Source: a virus
DNA: 41,982 nt
Strand: one strand, 5' to 3'
Virus record (IMG/VR): IMGVR_UViG_3300031699_000003
Location: 1 to 41,982 of that record
The notes beneath the pieces are model-generated. The model was not told the origin of the DNA. It saw only the letters and a list, made by a program, of their open reading frames with translations, and made no database searches. The position numbers and the translations under genes are program-made. Of this stretch, positions 12,384 to 21,839 are shown piece by piece. Every line of letters starts with the position of its first letter. The first letter of the stretch is position 1.

Positions 12384-13447
12384 TATTCGACCTCCTCAAC
12401 TGTCCCGGAATACTTCCCGACCTTACTCTCTTTTGCCAGCGGGGAAACCTCTTTTATGTCACCAAAAAGCTGTTCGACTTCTTCTTTCGGAAAACCAAAG
12501 TTTGGGCCAGAATATAATTCAACCTGACCATTACGAAATTCGCGAAAGGTCTCAAGCCTTTTACGGTAAATCTTTTCCGCGAAATCGGCCATTGATTTTC
12601 TGATAGACGGCGGAATTCTGCCTGTTGATTTGTCAACCAATGCCCTCCAGACTCCATTCTCGTCAACTCTACCAAGTGTCTTTCCTGCATTTGAGTAGGC
12701 ATCAGCTTCGCCCTGAAGGACAGCACCATCCTGAACCAGTTTTTCAACAGATTTTACGAGGAACTGGTCAGAGGCAATGTCGTCTTTATCTATCGCCTCG
12801 CGAGCAATTTGTAAAAACCTGTTTGCGTCTGCCATTGCCCGCACCTTCATATTGGTTTGAAAATGCTGTTTTGCTGCTTGCTTGATTCCAAGCAATCTTT
12901 CGTCGTGTAGCTGTTCATTTCGTGTTTCCCTTGCTTCAAGCGACCGAACCTTTAAATCATTATCAAACGACTTCTGCCGTGCATCCTCAGCATCTTCGAT
13001 CTGTTTTAAGAGCTTCTTTTCCCGTGCTGTATCCTGTGCGGTTGCGAGTTTTTCTTTTTGGATCTCTGCCCCTTCCTCCCTCTCCAGGTCGCTCAATGTG
13101 GACTCAACCGCTGGCTCATAAGGTGCAAATTCGCTCAGCCTCAATTCGCTCGCCTTTGCCCGCTTTTCCTCTGTGGTCGGAAGCATGTTGACATCGTTCA
13201 GGCTTTTGGTTCCTGCGAATGTTCCAAATTCCCCGAGCTTTGTACGGCCTTCAGCCGCTTGCTGCATCTGCCTTTCCTTTTCCTGCAACGCAATATCCCC
13301 TGCCGACGTTTCCTGCCGGAGCCGTCCGAGTCTCAATTTCCTCTCGGGTTCGTCGCGCAGCATCTTTGAATATCCGCTCAATGTCTCCCCGGTTCCGCTC
13401 AGAAAGCGACCGAGTGCCAGTTTTTTTGCTCCTGTGTCTCTCGGCAT
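12383..13447 (-). CDS. Coiled-coil protein, candidate ejection protein (354 aa)
   Basis: The protein is mostly charged helix (residues 20-240, for example EREEGAEIQKEKLATAQDTA, RSLEARETRNEQLHDERLLG). No enzyme motif is visible. Its start overlaps the stop of the upstream gene and its stop overlaps the downstream start by one base. Its place between other helical proteins after the tail genes suggests an internal virion or ejection protein. This is inferred from composition and order only. Confidence 0.55.
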   Translation of the reverse strand: MPRDTGAKKLALGRFLSGTGETLSGYSKMLRDEPERKLRLGRLRQETSAGDIALQEKERQMQQAAEGRTKLGEFGTFAGTKSLNDVNMLPTTEEKRAKASELRLSEFAPYEPAVESTLSDLEREEGAEIQKEKLATAQDTAREKKLLKQIEDAEDARQKSFDNDLKVRSLEARETRNEQLHDERLLGIKQAAKQHFQTNMKVRAMADANRFLQIAREAIDKDDIASDQFLVKSVEKLVQDGAVLQGEADAYSNAGKTLGRVDENGVWRALVDKSTGRIPPSIRKSMADFAEKIYRKRLETFREFRNGQVELYSGPNFGFPKEEVEQLFGDIKEVSPLAKESKVGKYSGTVEEVE

Positions 13448-13770
13448 TATACGCCTCCTTGAAATGAACGCGCCACGGCTTCAGCGAGGACTCTGCGCCT
13501 CATTTCTGCCCGTCGCTTCCGGTCTTCCTCGAGATTTTGCTGTCTTTCGGTGAGGGCAAATTCCTGCTCGTATCGAAGTTGTTCTTCCTCAGCGGCGGCG
13601 GCCTCACCCCTCATCTGTGCGAACTTGCCGCCAATATCAAGGACCGCGCCAGCCCCGGCGCCGATAGCGGTACCTACACCTGGAACCACGCTTCCGATGG
13701 TTGCACCAAGACCGGTAAAAGACCCCGCTGGCGGTCTCGAAAGTCTGTCTGTAAAAAGTTCTCCTGCCAT
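13447..13770 (-). CDS. Gly/Ala-rich hydrophobic plus coiled-coil protein, candidate ejection protein (107 aa)
   Basis: Residues 16-47 (GSFTGLGATIGSVVPGVGTA, then IGAGAGAVLDIGG) form a glycine-zipper-like hydrophobic segment able to insert in membranes. Residues 50-105 are a strongly charged helix (EEEQLRYEQEFALTERQQNL). This layout recurs in small podovirus ejection proteins and in pore-forming peptides. Preceded by AGGAGCG-type ribosome binding sequence. Confidence 0.6.
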   Translation of the reverse strand: MAGELFTDRLSRPPAGSFTGLGATIGSVVPGVGTAIGAGAGAVLDIGGKFAQMRGEAAAAEEEQLRYEQEFALTERQQNLEEDRKRRAEMRRRVLAEAVARSFQGGV

Positions 13771-13780
13771 GATCGCTCCT

Positions 13781-15715
13781 TTATGCCATAATATTGTTTT
13801 GTCTTAGCCAAGCATTAAATTCAGGACTGTTTGCGTATTTTACTTGTCTGTCAGCTCTATCATCTAATATTTTGTCGGCAAGAAACTTTTTACCGTCTGA
13901 TCCAACATATACAAGAACGTCGAGATGCATGTCCCCACCCTCAACATCATATGGCCTGGCTTCTTGTGGTATGGTTATCGTCTCACGGTTCACCTTATAT
14001 GTCCCCTGCGGAATCGGGATATTGTATTGAGAGTCAACCGATGCGGTTGGAGATGCAAAGCGTACTGTATCACCTTCCTGAATACTGCTGCTGAAGTCCC
14101 CGGAACTTTCCCCGAATTCCCGCGGGTATGCCTCGGAGCCGGGGGAGGTGTCCAGGTTAGCGACTTCATTCATTTTCTGTGCAATTTGGCCCGCATCCAT
14201 ACCGGCGTTCTGTGCTGCCTGAGCGATAAGATCACCGGCAATCTGTGCGCCTTCAGGGGTTGCGCTCATCACTTCCGCAAGGTCAAAATACCTTCTCCAT
14301 TCTGCATCGGTCGAATCCTGGCTGAGCTGAGCAAGTGCGATCTCCATTTTGTCGGCGGCTTCCTTTTCCATCAGATCAATCTCGCGTGACTGCAAACCGA
14401 TCTGCTGACCCTTCAGCGCAAGGTCTGACACATTGATTGCGTAGTCCTTCGCCACCTTGTCCCGCTCAATTGCAAGCTGTTCGACTGCGATTTTTTCGTC
14501 TCTTGTCATTTGCTCATAAGCAAGCCTGATCCGGTCGTCCTCGATCTCCCTGCCCTGTGCAAGCGCGGCAGCGGCCATCTTTTCCTCAGATGTCATCTGG
14601 TCATAAGCCAGCTTCGTTTCCGTTGAGAGCCTTTCGGCCATAAGCCCGAGTTCGTCAGCACTCAGATCCCTTTCGAGTTCTCGCTGGTATGCGCTTTCAC
14701 GTGCTTCAAAGGCAAACGTGTTCTGCTGCATGGCCTCGTCGTGCGTCCATCCCTCTTTGGTCAGAGCTTCGACCGAATCCTGCAATTCGCGCTTCCATTC
14801 AATATCCATTGACGCGAGCTTTTCATTCGATTCGATCTGAGTCTGTAGGTTCATGGTGTCGATTTCACCCTTCAGCCTGGTGATCTCTTTTTGGCCTTCG
14901 ATGTCGTTTGCCTGGACTGCGAGCTGTTGCGCCCGGTCGAGAGCCGCCTGTGCTCCGGCAAAATCCTGCGCGTCAAGCTGCAAGCCCTTCTGAATCTTGC
15001 CCTGGATCTGTGCGAGTACCTGCTGGCCCGCCTGGTCTTCCTTCAGGTAATCAAGTTGGAAAGCCTGGTCAATGGCGGTCATCTCTTTTGTGAATTCCTG
15101 CCCGGAAGTCTGCGCCCGTTCGCCTTCCCCGGCCTGGCGAGTGGCAATCAGACGATTAAATGCTTCCGTATCCAGGCCGCTTGCGGTCTTTGCCACGTCC
15201 TGCCCGAACCCGATAGCCTGCAGAAGTGCTTCCCTGTCGGCGCGGGCCTTTTCAAGTTCCAGACCCGATTCGAGTTCTGATCTCTGTTGTGCCCCCTGCA
15301 ACGCAAGGTTGAAAGCACCCTCCCGGACTGCCCCGGTATTCGCACGGTCAGCGTATTGCTGTTGGAATGTTTTAAAAGCGTCGGACTGAGTCCGGGCCAG
15401 TTTGTCAACTTGGCTCTGCACGTAGTTCGATGGGGTGATCTCAGGTTTTTGTAAAAGCTCCTGCGTGCGCTGCTGTAGTTGGGTTGTAATCGGGTTTGGT
15501 TGTACGGCTTTCTGAGTGGCGAGCTGCTGCGCTGTCCCGAGAACATCCTGAGTGCCCTGCTGGATCTGTTCAGGCGTGAAATTCGAGGTTTGGATTGGCT
15601 GTTGTGGCTGTTTAGCCGGTAACAACTGGCCGTCCGTGACATAGGGCAGGGCCTTGGTTGTGGTCATGCTCCCGGAAGTTCCCTTCAGCGGTTTTAATGA
15701 TGTAACTGTCGCCAT
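13781..15715 (-). CDS. Large Gln/Ala-rich coiled-coil protein, candidate ejection protein (644 aa)
   Basis: Residues 40-480 are nearly continuous helix with high Gln, Ala and Glu content (QQGTQDVLGTAQQLATQKAV, then repeated LAYEQMTRDEKIAVEQL-like units). The EQMT-x-x-EK unit occurs twice about 25 residues apart. The C-terminal 140 residues are more globular (YNIPIPQGTYKVNRETITIP, YVGSDGKKFLADKI). It is the largest of the ejection-like block. No catalytic motif seen. Confidence 0.6.
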   Translation of the reverse strand: MATVTSLKPLKGTSGSMTTTKALPYVTDGQLLPAKQPQQPIQTSNFTPEQIQQGTQDVLGTAQQLATQKAVQPNPITTQLQQRTQELLQKPEITPSNYVQSQVDKLARTQSDAFKTFQQQYADRANTGAVREGAFNLALQGAQQRSELESGLELEKARADREALLQAIGFGQDVAKTASGLDTEAFNRLIATRQAGEGERAQTSGQEFTKEMTAIDQAFQLDYLKEDQAGQQVLAQIQGKIQKGLQLDAQDFAGAQAALDRAQQLAVQANDIEGQKEITRLKGEIDTMNLQTQIESNEKLASMDIEWKRELQDSVEALTKEGWTHDEAMQQNTFAFEARESAYQRELERDLSADELGLMAERLSTETKLAYDQMTSEEKMAAAALAQGREIEDDRIRLAYEQMTRDEKIAVEQLAIERDKVAKDYAINVSDLALKGQQIGLQSREIDLMEKEAADKMEIALAQLSQDSTDAEWRRYFDLAEVMSATPEGAQIAGDLIAQAAQNAGMDAGQIAQKMNEVANLDTSPGSEAYPREFGESSGDFSSSIQEGDTVRFASPTASVDSQYNIPIPQGTYKVNRETITIPQEARPYDVEGGDMHLDVLVYVGSDGKKFLADKILDDRADRQVKYANSPEFNAWLRQNNIMA

Positions 15716-15742
15716 ATTTTTACCCTCTCGATTTATTTGAAA

Positions 15743-17425
15743 TTAAATATCTCCGTCTTCAATCCCTGCGTGTGTCTTGTTATAATAAAACGATCCATCG
15801 TTTATAATTATATTATCAATGATGGACGTGTCTGTTTCCAAATTTATAATCGCTGTGATTTTATCCCCGACCTCAAGCTCGTTACTCGAAGCGTCGAAAT
15901 CAATCGGGAAGTCTGCGTGGAAAAGCGTGTACTGAGCGCAAGCCCCAATCGTTGTATGCACCTCTACCGTTTGAGATTTGTTTACAGATTCACCCGCACC
16001 CTTATAATATAACACGATTTTAATGCTGACGGAATCAGAAGCATTCCCGCCTGAATTGTCTACATTGCACTCAAAAGACAGTTCAATATTGGCATCGCTT
16101 GCCCCGTCCCAATCTGAGTGTACTTCTGTTTTCCCGTAAAGGATCTCACCGGCGTTGTCCAGTTTATAACCGCCGAGTGTATTTCCGTCTGGAGCTGTCC
16201 ATGTCGCCCCGGACAGTCCGGGGTTGAAAGCGTTTATATCGAAATGATAGTACCGCCGATATGATGATGTGGATGCCCTGAACTTGCTGTCAGTTACTAC
16301 ATTTCCACCAGAAAACACATGGGTCCTGCCGGTTGCGAGCAGCTTATCACAATCATAATTCAGATCAGACCCGTCATCGTAAATCCTGGAGTCATAACTT
16401 CCACCAAACTGTATCTCCTGGTTGTCGCCTACAAGTGCAAAATGACCACCAGGCTGCATTTCAAACTCTTTAACGCCGTTCAAGGCGAAGCCGATATAAT
16501 TGCTGGCAATACTATACATTCCGTCTGTGTTGTTATTAAGCCACGAAAAAGAAGGAGCATTGACAGTACCCTCTCTGATTCGGATTTGGTAATCTGATCC
16601 GTCTCGATAAAACTGTGCCATTCCTACACTTCGTATAACACACGAAATGTTGCCAGCAGTCGCACCACCGATACCAGCAGTCTGGAATCCATTATCAAAC
16701 TCGCCATCTATTTTAAGCCCTATCGCTGGATATTCTGACGAACCTACGGTATTAACTTGAATTCTTTTATTGAACTGCGTGTACCTGTCGGCAAATGAGC
16801 CATTATGCAATGTAATATGGTTTTCACCGTCACAAACCAGCCCCCAATCATCAGCATTAATAAAACAAATACCTGAGTTCGTCTCGCTTGTAAATGCAAG
16901 ACTCGGAGCACCAACCGCGCCATTACCAATTAGAATATTTGATGCAGACAATATCTGACCATAGGAATCCCAAGTCAAATTAGCGTCGCCGGTCAGCGTA
17001 TCGGCGGTTGCTCCATATCCGATATAAGTTGCTGGCAAATATGTCGAATCGCCCGTGAGTGAAACTGGAAAATTTTCTTTGTACCACCCTGTACTATGCG
17101 GAAGTAGACTAACGGACTCATGTTGATTACTCAGCGTCACCGAGTCGCTGCTGTCAATCTTAAACCTGTTAAAATCGGAACACCGCAAAGAAACCGCGTT
17201 GGAAGTGCTGTCCGTTTTCTTCAGGTGGATCGACACATTCTTTGCCGAGTTCGGGGGAGGGATTATCACGGTGAAAGCCCCGCTCGTTGCATTGCAAAGA
17301 GCCACAAGCACATCACCGTCGCTGTATTTACCGGCCAGATTGCCGTCCTGCGGTGTCAGCGACACCTCACGAATCCCGCCAAATGCGGCAGCAACAACAA
17401 CAAGGATGAGAAAAAGTTTTTTCAT
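15743..17425 (-). CDS. Secreted-type fibre or tail-spike-like protein (560 aa)
   Basis: I start at ATG 17425 (MKKLFLILVVVAAAFGG), just after the upstream stop; a longer frame to 17554 runs inside the upstream gene. The N-terminus is a clear Sec signal peptide. The body is beta-rich with many N, G, S and D residues: DSTYLPATYIGYGATADTLT, then TNSGICFINADDWGLVCDG, then DGSDLNYDCDKLL, typical of fibre or appendage proteins. The C-terminal 140 residues may be a separate beta-sandwich. It pairs with the next gene, also signal-bearing. Confidence 0.65.
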   Translation of the reverse strand: MKKLFLILVVVAAAFGGIREVSLTPQDGNLAGKYSDGDVLVALCNATSGAFTVIIPPPNSAKNVSIHLKKTDSTSNAVSLRCSDFNRFKIDSSDSVTLSNQHESVSLLPHSTGWYKENFPVSLTGDSTYLPATYIGYGATADTLTGDANLTWDSYGQILSASNILIGNGAVGAPSLAFTSETNSGICFINADDWGLVCDGENHITLHNGSFADRYTQFNKRIQVNTVGSSEYPAIGLKIDGEFDNGFQTAGIGGATAGNISCVIRSVGMAQFYRDGSDYQIRIREGTVNAPSFSWLNNNTDGMYSIASNYIGFALNGVKEFEMQPGGHFALVGDNQEIQFGGSYDSRIYDDGSDLNYDCDKLLATGRTHVFSGGNVVTDSKFRASTSSYRRYYHFDINAFNPGLSGATWTAPDGNTLGGYKLDNAGEILYGKTEVHSDWDGASDANIELSFECNVDNSGGNASDSVSIKIVLYYKGAGESVNKSQTVEVHTTIGACAQYTLFHADFPIDFDASSNELEVGDKITAIINLETDTSIIDNIIINDGSFYYNKTHAGIEDGDI

Positions 17426-17426
17426 A

Positions 17427-18620
17427 TCAATTGTCCGAATGGGAAATTTCTTCCCATAGGCCGCCTTGATAAATAAACATAATATAGTCGTTATCTTCGA
17501 GCGCACGGGTAGAACCTGAAACCCTGAATCCGTTTGGAACCCCCTGCTCGACAATTACAATACTGTCCCCTGCCGTCCCGACCAGAATAAGCATGTCTCC
17601 TGTTGAATATGCGGGATCTCCAGCCTTTGCCATCCGCAAAGTGTCAACCTTGCCGGTCTCGGAAACTATACGAGAAAATGTCTCCGTTATGGTCGCGGTA
17701 TCCGTGGAAAGCGTGACCTGTCCAGCCTGTCCAAATCCGAGCAAACGGTTGGCGAGAATCTTCCCGGTAAGAACCGTCAGGTCATCAGTCAGAGAAAGCG
17801 AATCAAAAATTACGTCGCTTGTCGTGAGGACATCTTGATCCATGTCGTAAAGATCATTATCACCCTGGCCCGTGTTCACCGTGGCGAAATCAACGGCATC
17901 GGTCGTTTGAACGTTCTGATCCATATCATACAATTCATTGTCGCCCTGGCCGGTGTTCAATTTTGCGGCTACAATATTTCCTGTGGCGACCACGGCCCCA
18001 CCCGCTTTAACTGAGTCCGTTATCTCTGCGTCTTCCCCTGCAATAATATCTCCCCCAGTTCTCATGCCCGTAGTCCCGATGCAAGAATCCCCCGTCACGT
18101 CGTTTGTGGCGGTCACGTCCTCATCTGCCAGAACGTCGTTTCCCGATCTGATCCCTGTTGACCCGATCAAACTGTCAGAAATAACGTCGTTGGCAACCGT
18201 CAAATCATTTGACACCCGCGCCCCGGTTGAAGCCACCAGGCTGTCAGCGGTCACATCCTGCGTGACCTTCACGTGGCCGGTAATTTTTGCCGAGTCATTC
18301 ACAACGATGAAATCGGTTTCAACCGTGTCGATATGTGGACGGCCCAGAATAGTGTCTACATCCGGGTTGGATCGGATTGTATCAATTTGAATATATTGAA
18401 CCGTGCTGTCAGTCGTTGACGAGTTCGGGCTGTACCTCACGACTGCCGTATTCACCGTGTCGATCACTTTATCAAGCGTGTTGTCCAGGGTGTCAAAATT
18501 CGCATTGACCTCCGAGGCCACCGCAGCGGTTGAATCCACAAAAGTGAATGGTACGCTCGTCTTTGTCAGATTGTATCCAACACCAAAAGCGAGAAGAACA
18601 ACAAGAAAAGCCTTTTTCAT
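17427..18620 (-). CDS. Repeat-containing fibre-like protein with signal peptide (397 aa)
   Basis: MKKAFLVVLLAFGVGYNLTK is a signal peptide, followed by VASEVNANFDTL, a motif found at the start of bacterial and phage trimeric fibre-like proteins. Residues 110-215 hold imperfect repeats (DSLVASTGARVSNDLTVAND, DSLIGSTGIRSGNDVLAD, DSCIGTTGMRTGGDIIAGED). Residues 215-265 hold two copies of LNTGQGDNELYDMDQ-type units. Such repeats usually fold as beta-helix or beta-prism fibres. The C-terminus (PNGFRVSGSTRALEDNDYIM) resembles a collar domain. Confidence 0.65.
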   Translation of the reverse strand: MKKAFLVVLLAFGVGYNLTKTSVPFTFVDSTAAVASEVNANFDTLDNTLDKVIDTVNTAVVRYSPNSSTTDSTVQYIQIDTIRSNPDVDTILGRPHIDTVETDFIVVNDSAKITGHVKVTQDVTADSLVASTGARVSNDLTVANDVISDSLIGSTGIRSGNDVLADEDVTATNDVTGDSCIGTTGMRTGGDIIAGEDAEITDSVKAGGAVVATGNIVAAKLNTGQGDNELYDMDQNVQTTDAVDFATVNTGQGDNDLYDMDQDVLTTSDVIFDSLSLTDDLTVLTGKILANRLLGFGQAGQVTLSTDTATITETFSRIVSETGKVDTLRMAKAGDPAYSTGDMLILVGTAGDSIVIVEQGVPNGFRVSGSTRALEDNDYIMFIYQGGLWEEISHSDN

Positions 18621-20539
18621 ATTCCACGTCCTGTTTCGTTGGTGGTTAAAACATCTATCCGCAATAATTGCATGTTAATATCATTTGCTGTTTGGGAGAA
18701 TTTTATATTCCACGTATACCCAAAAACCCCCATCTTCCCCTTAAACTGGTATTGAACAAACCCCTCAACCGACCAATTATCAACGCCCCATTGCATAACA
18801 CCCCATAAGGACTGCCCGGCTGACACCTGGTCTGATTCCTGCTCGACCGTGTTCGTGCCACCGTCTTGAATGGAAAGCAGCATGGTCGTGACATCCTTGG
18901 TTTTATACATGGCCCGGATGTCTTCGATGATCTGCTTGGTGAACATGTTTTCGATGAACGTTTTTGAGGTCACATAACTGGTCATGTCTTCGGCGGTGTC
19001 AATGTATGTCCCCGCGTCCCCGTAAATCCCTACCTGCGTTGTGGCCGTGTTGAGTTCTTTGTAGACCGTGGAGCTGCCGTCAAACGATTGCCCCATAAAA
19101 AGCGTGTTGTCGTCGTCAATCGCCACATTATTAAACCCGCGCCCGACGATCTCCCAGGGTGTCTTATTTCGGTCGATGTCGATAAAATACGTCCGGCTCA
19201 GATTAAGTGCATAAGTCCGATTATTACAAACCTCATTAATCGCCGTGTTCTGAAGGCTGAGCAAATATTCGACCCTGTTTTCGCGGCGGTGGACAATCCC
19301 GCAGGGATGGAAATTCGTGTCAGTCTGAGACCAGACCATATCAAGAACTGGTCTGATGTTGTATCCATAATCCCACGGCTCGAACTTCAGGGTTTCGCTG
19401 CTGAATACCCGGAGCCGTTCTTTCGTGAGTCCGATCTTGTTTCCGTTCCAATCGGCCACCGTCCGAATAAACCGGAAACTGTCTTTTTCTTCGAAATGTT
19501 CGTACTTTGCCGAAACATCAGCGTTCGGCTGGATAATGACCCCATTGTTTTTCGTATTGACGCAGAGGTGAGGGCCGGTGCCAAAAAGGGAGCGGATCGG
19601 AAACGGGTAAGTTATGTAGTTGTTCGCGCTCCATATCTCAAGATCGTAGGCCGTGGCCCCCTTCAGGGAATAATAAACCTTGTTCTGGTAAACACCCCAC
19701 AAGCGATTATCAAACTCAAACATGAATGTGAAGGACTTAGGGAGGTCGTTTGCCGATGCGTATGTCCCATATGTGGTTGTGCTGCTCTCAGGCGTATTTG
19801 ATGTGATCTCCCAGGTTGTCGTTGTGTTGTTGCCGGTCGAGTCGTGAAGATAATAAGTAGACCCCCCGGCCCCGGTCATCCAGATTACCTTATTCCCGAC
19901 CTGTGCGTCAGAGCTGTTGGCAAAATCTGCAATCGTTATTTTCCCGCTGCCGCCGCCCCCGGAAATGGTAACATCTGCAATTTCCTGCCCCTTTGAATAA
20001 AGAACATCAACGCCGCCGACCCGCCTGGCATAAGATGCGTATAGTTTATAGGTTCCATCCGCGAGACTCCCGCCTGAAGTGGCCCCGGTTGCCGTCACGC
20101 CGGTTGGGGCCGCAATTCCTACCCGATAAGCAGTCTCGGCCTCGATCTTGACAACATCCGTGCCGTTCGCAAAAAAGAAAGTCCCGTGCGCCGTGCTTCC
20201 ATAGACTTCCCCGTCCCCGGAAAGCGTGTACAACTCGGTGAGTGCCCCGGTCGATTTGTTTATTGAATAAGCCTTTTCACCGAAAAAAATATAAAGATAT
20301 TGCGTGCCGTCAATCTCTGTACTTGTGTACATGCCCCGCAGATAATCGGTGATCGCAGCTTTGGACGTGAGGTTCACGGCCCCAGGCCACCGCTTGAATC
20401 CGTTTGCAAGCAAAATGGCGTTCAGGGAGTCGGCGAGTTCCTTGTCGCTCAAAGACATGGCGGGGTCGTTCAGGTTCACCCCACCTGTGAAATCGGCGAA
20501 AGGAATAACGTCTGGCTTTTTACCGGCTTTTAGGCTCAT
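18617..20539 (-). CDS. Tail tube/nozzle protein B-like, podovirus tail tubular or stabilisation protein (640 aa)
   Basis: The opening FADFTGGVNLNDPAMSLSDK, followed by ANGFKRWPGAVNLT and RGMYTSTEIDGTQYLYIFFG, is the typical start of phage beta-propeller tail nozzle proteins ('GG-N-D-x-x-x-L-x-x-x-E ... N-x-x-x-x-x-G-x-x-R-R-x-G'). Many strands of about 20-40 residues follow. It overlaps the upstream adaptor gene by 4 bp, the tubular A then B order of podoviruses. It probably forms the distal end of the short tail. Confidence 0.7.
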   Translation of the reverse strand: MSLKAGKKPDVIPFADFTGGVNLNDPAMSLSDKELADSLNAILLANGFKRWPGAVNLTSKAAITDYLRGMYTSTEIDGTQYLYIFFGEKAYSINKSTGALTELYTLSGDGEVYGSTAHGTFFFANGTDVVKIEAETAYRVGIAAPTGVTATGATSGGSLADGTYKLYASYARRVGGVDVLYSKGQEIADVTISGGGGSGKITIADFANSSDAQVGNKVIWMTGAGGSTYYLHDSTGNNTTTTWEITSNTPESSTTTYGTYASANDLPKSFTFMFEFDNRLWGVYQNKVYYSLKGATAYDLEIWSANNYITYPFPIRSLFGTGPHLCVNTKNNGVIIQPNADVSAKYEHFEEKDSFRFIRTVADWNGNKIGLTKERLRVFSSETLKFEPWDYGYNIRPVLDMVWSQTDTNFHPCGIVHRRENRVEYLLSLQNTAINEVCNNRTYALNLSRTYFIDIDRNKTPWEIVGRGFNNVAIDDDNTLFMGQSFDGSSTVYKELNTATTQVGIYGDAGTYIDTAEDMTSYVTSKTFIENMFTKQIIEDIRAMYKTKDVTTMLLSIQDGGTNTVEQESDQVSAGQSLWGVMQWGVDNWSVEGFVQYQFKGKMGVFGYTWNIKFSQTANDINMQLLRIDVLTTNETGRGI

Positions 20540-21237
20540 ACAATAAACGAGTTCGGTTGTACGCTGAACGGTCTGGAGGACTCACCACTCAAAGAATAAT
20601 TCTCCGTGTAGATTTCATTGCCCAGTCGGTCGTTCAGCCTTGGTGAAGGATCGTAATTAACCCATTGTGTCGTATTCGAAAAATCCTGGAAAACTTCATT
20701 GAACGACGTTGAGAGCGCAGAGAATTCTTTCATGTTCCCTTTTTCAAGAGCGTTTATTCTCTGCGCTTCCAATAGGACGAGGTTCGCGGGGAAATAACTG
20801 TATTCAGTCCCTTCCCCGGTGAAGTTTGAAAGGACTTTCTGATATCGCATATATGCTGACGATTGCTGAGCGTAATGAAAGGTAATTGATCGGGAATATC
20901 CTGCTGCTTTGGTGAACCCTGCATCCAGGCGATAACCTTTCTCGTAATTGTCGGCCTCGTAAAACCAATATGTAGCCACCCCCTGCCCTGCGAGGTCGGC
21001 CCACATATCGACGATGCGCCCAAAGTCGGCGGGGAAAGTATAACTCGCATTTGTCAAACTCAGCGACACCCGGACGATCAGATTCGACCATGCTTTTTTG
21101 GCCCACAAGTTTTTCTGTGCGCGATTGGCAAGGTCGAGAGGAAGATCCGACACGTTTTTCGACGCGTCGGTATTTGTCAGCCAATCCTGAAGCTGTGGTT
21201 TAATGTTGGTCGTATAGGTGTCGCCAAAGTATGACAT
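20536..21237 (-). CDS. Head-tail adaptor / tail tubular protein A-like (233 aa)
   Basis: Size, order (after capsid genes, before the nozzle-like protein) and the helical N-terminal half with LANRAQKNLWAKKAWSNLIV, then SYTFPADFGRIVDMW and FHYAQQSSAYM, match the podovirus adaptor family (T7 gp11 or P22 gp4 type), which forms the ring below the portal. The C-terminus (RLNDRLGNEIYTENYSLSGE) is extended. Assigned by pattern and gene order; no signature motif is absolute. Confidence 0.65.
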   Translation of the reverse strand: MSYFGDTYTTNIKPQLQDWLTNTDASKNVSDLPLDLANRAQKNLWAKKAWSNLIVRVSLSLTNASYTFPADFGRIVDMWADLAGQGVATYWFYEADNYEKGYRLDAGFTKAAGYSRSITFHYAQQSSAYMRYQKVLSNFTGEGTEYSYFPANLVLLEAQRINALEKGNMKEFSALSTSFNEVFQDFSNTTQWVNYDPSPRLNDRLGNEIYTENYSLSGESSRPFSVQPNSFIV

Positions 21238-21240
21238 GTA

Positions 21241-21777
21241 TTATTTTCCTTCCGCTTCGGCTATCTGTTTTTCCAGCTCGGCGATCTTTGCGTCCTTCGC
21301 CTTTGCCGTTTTCTCGGCCTCGATCCGACGCTGCTTTTCAACCCACTTGTCGTAATTGCTCTTTTGTTCGTGGGTGTCCTCGTCAAAAACTGCGATGTCA
21401 GACTGCTTTGAGAGCTTGCGCAATGCCTCACCGCGTGCCAGTTCCTGCGCGTCGTCTGTGTTCGGGTTGAAGGTAGCAACCGAAAGAAACCCTTTGCTCA
21501 TTTTCGGTTGGACTGTTTTGAACCGCTCCATTTTCATAATGGGGACCGGCTCGCCCGCGCTGTTGTATACAAGGTTCCCGGTCGTGTGGTTCGTTCTGTA
21601 AACACGCTTTCCATCCGGGCCGATGACCGGGTAACAGAAGTTGTACACCGCATATTTGGCATAAAACTTCTCAACTGGCAGAGTTTTTGGAGCTTCCACC
21701 ACTTCCACGACAGGCTCTTGTGTTTGCACCTGCTCGGTGACTTCAGCCGCTTCCGTCTTCTTTTTTCTCGGAGGCAT
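21241..21777 (-). CDS. Hypothetical virion-region protein with C-terminal coiled coil (178 aa)
   Basis: ATG 21777 has AAAGGAGATT upstream, so the longer frame to 21834 is not used. The N-terminus is Lys/Glu/Val-rich and disordered. Residues 40-120 form a globular part (KFYAKYAVYNFCYPVIGPDG, then KRVYRTNHTTGN). Residues 140-178 are a charged coiled coil (KWVEKQRRIEAEKTAKAKDA). It lies between the signal-bearing small protein and the adaptor; possibly a head completion or decoration protein. Confidence 0.6.
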   Translation of the reverse strand: MPPRKKKTEAAEVTEQVQTQEPVVEVVEAPKTLPVEKFYAKYAVYNFCYPVIGPDGKRVYRTNHTTGNLVYNSAGEPVPIMKMERFKTVQPKMSKGFLSVATFNPNTDDAQELARGEALRKLSKQSDIAVFDEDTHEQKSNYDKWVEKQRRIEAEKTAKAKDAKIAELEKQIAEAEGK

Positions 21778-21805
21778 TGCCAATCTCCTTTGGATAAGGT
21801 TTTTA

Positions 21806-21831
21806 TGGCGGGAGCCAATCGACCCCCGCCA
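21806..21831 (-). terminator. Hairpin after the signal-bearing gene
   Basis: On the minus strand a perfect 7-bp stem TGGCGGG / CCCGCCA encloses a 12-nt loop. It lies between the stop at 21840 and the next ribosome binding site. There is no T-tract, so a weak terminator, pause or RNA-processing site is more likely than a strong terminator. Confidence 0.45.
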
Positions 21832-21839
21832 CATTAAAG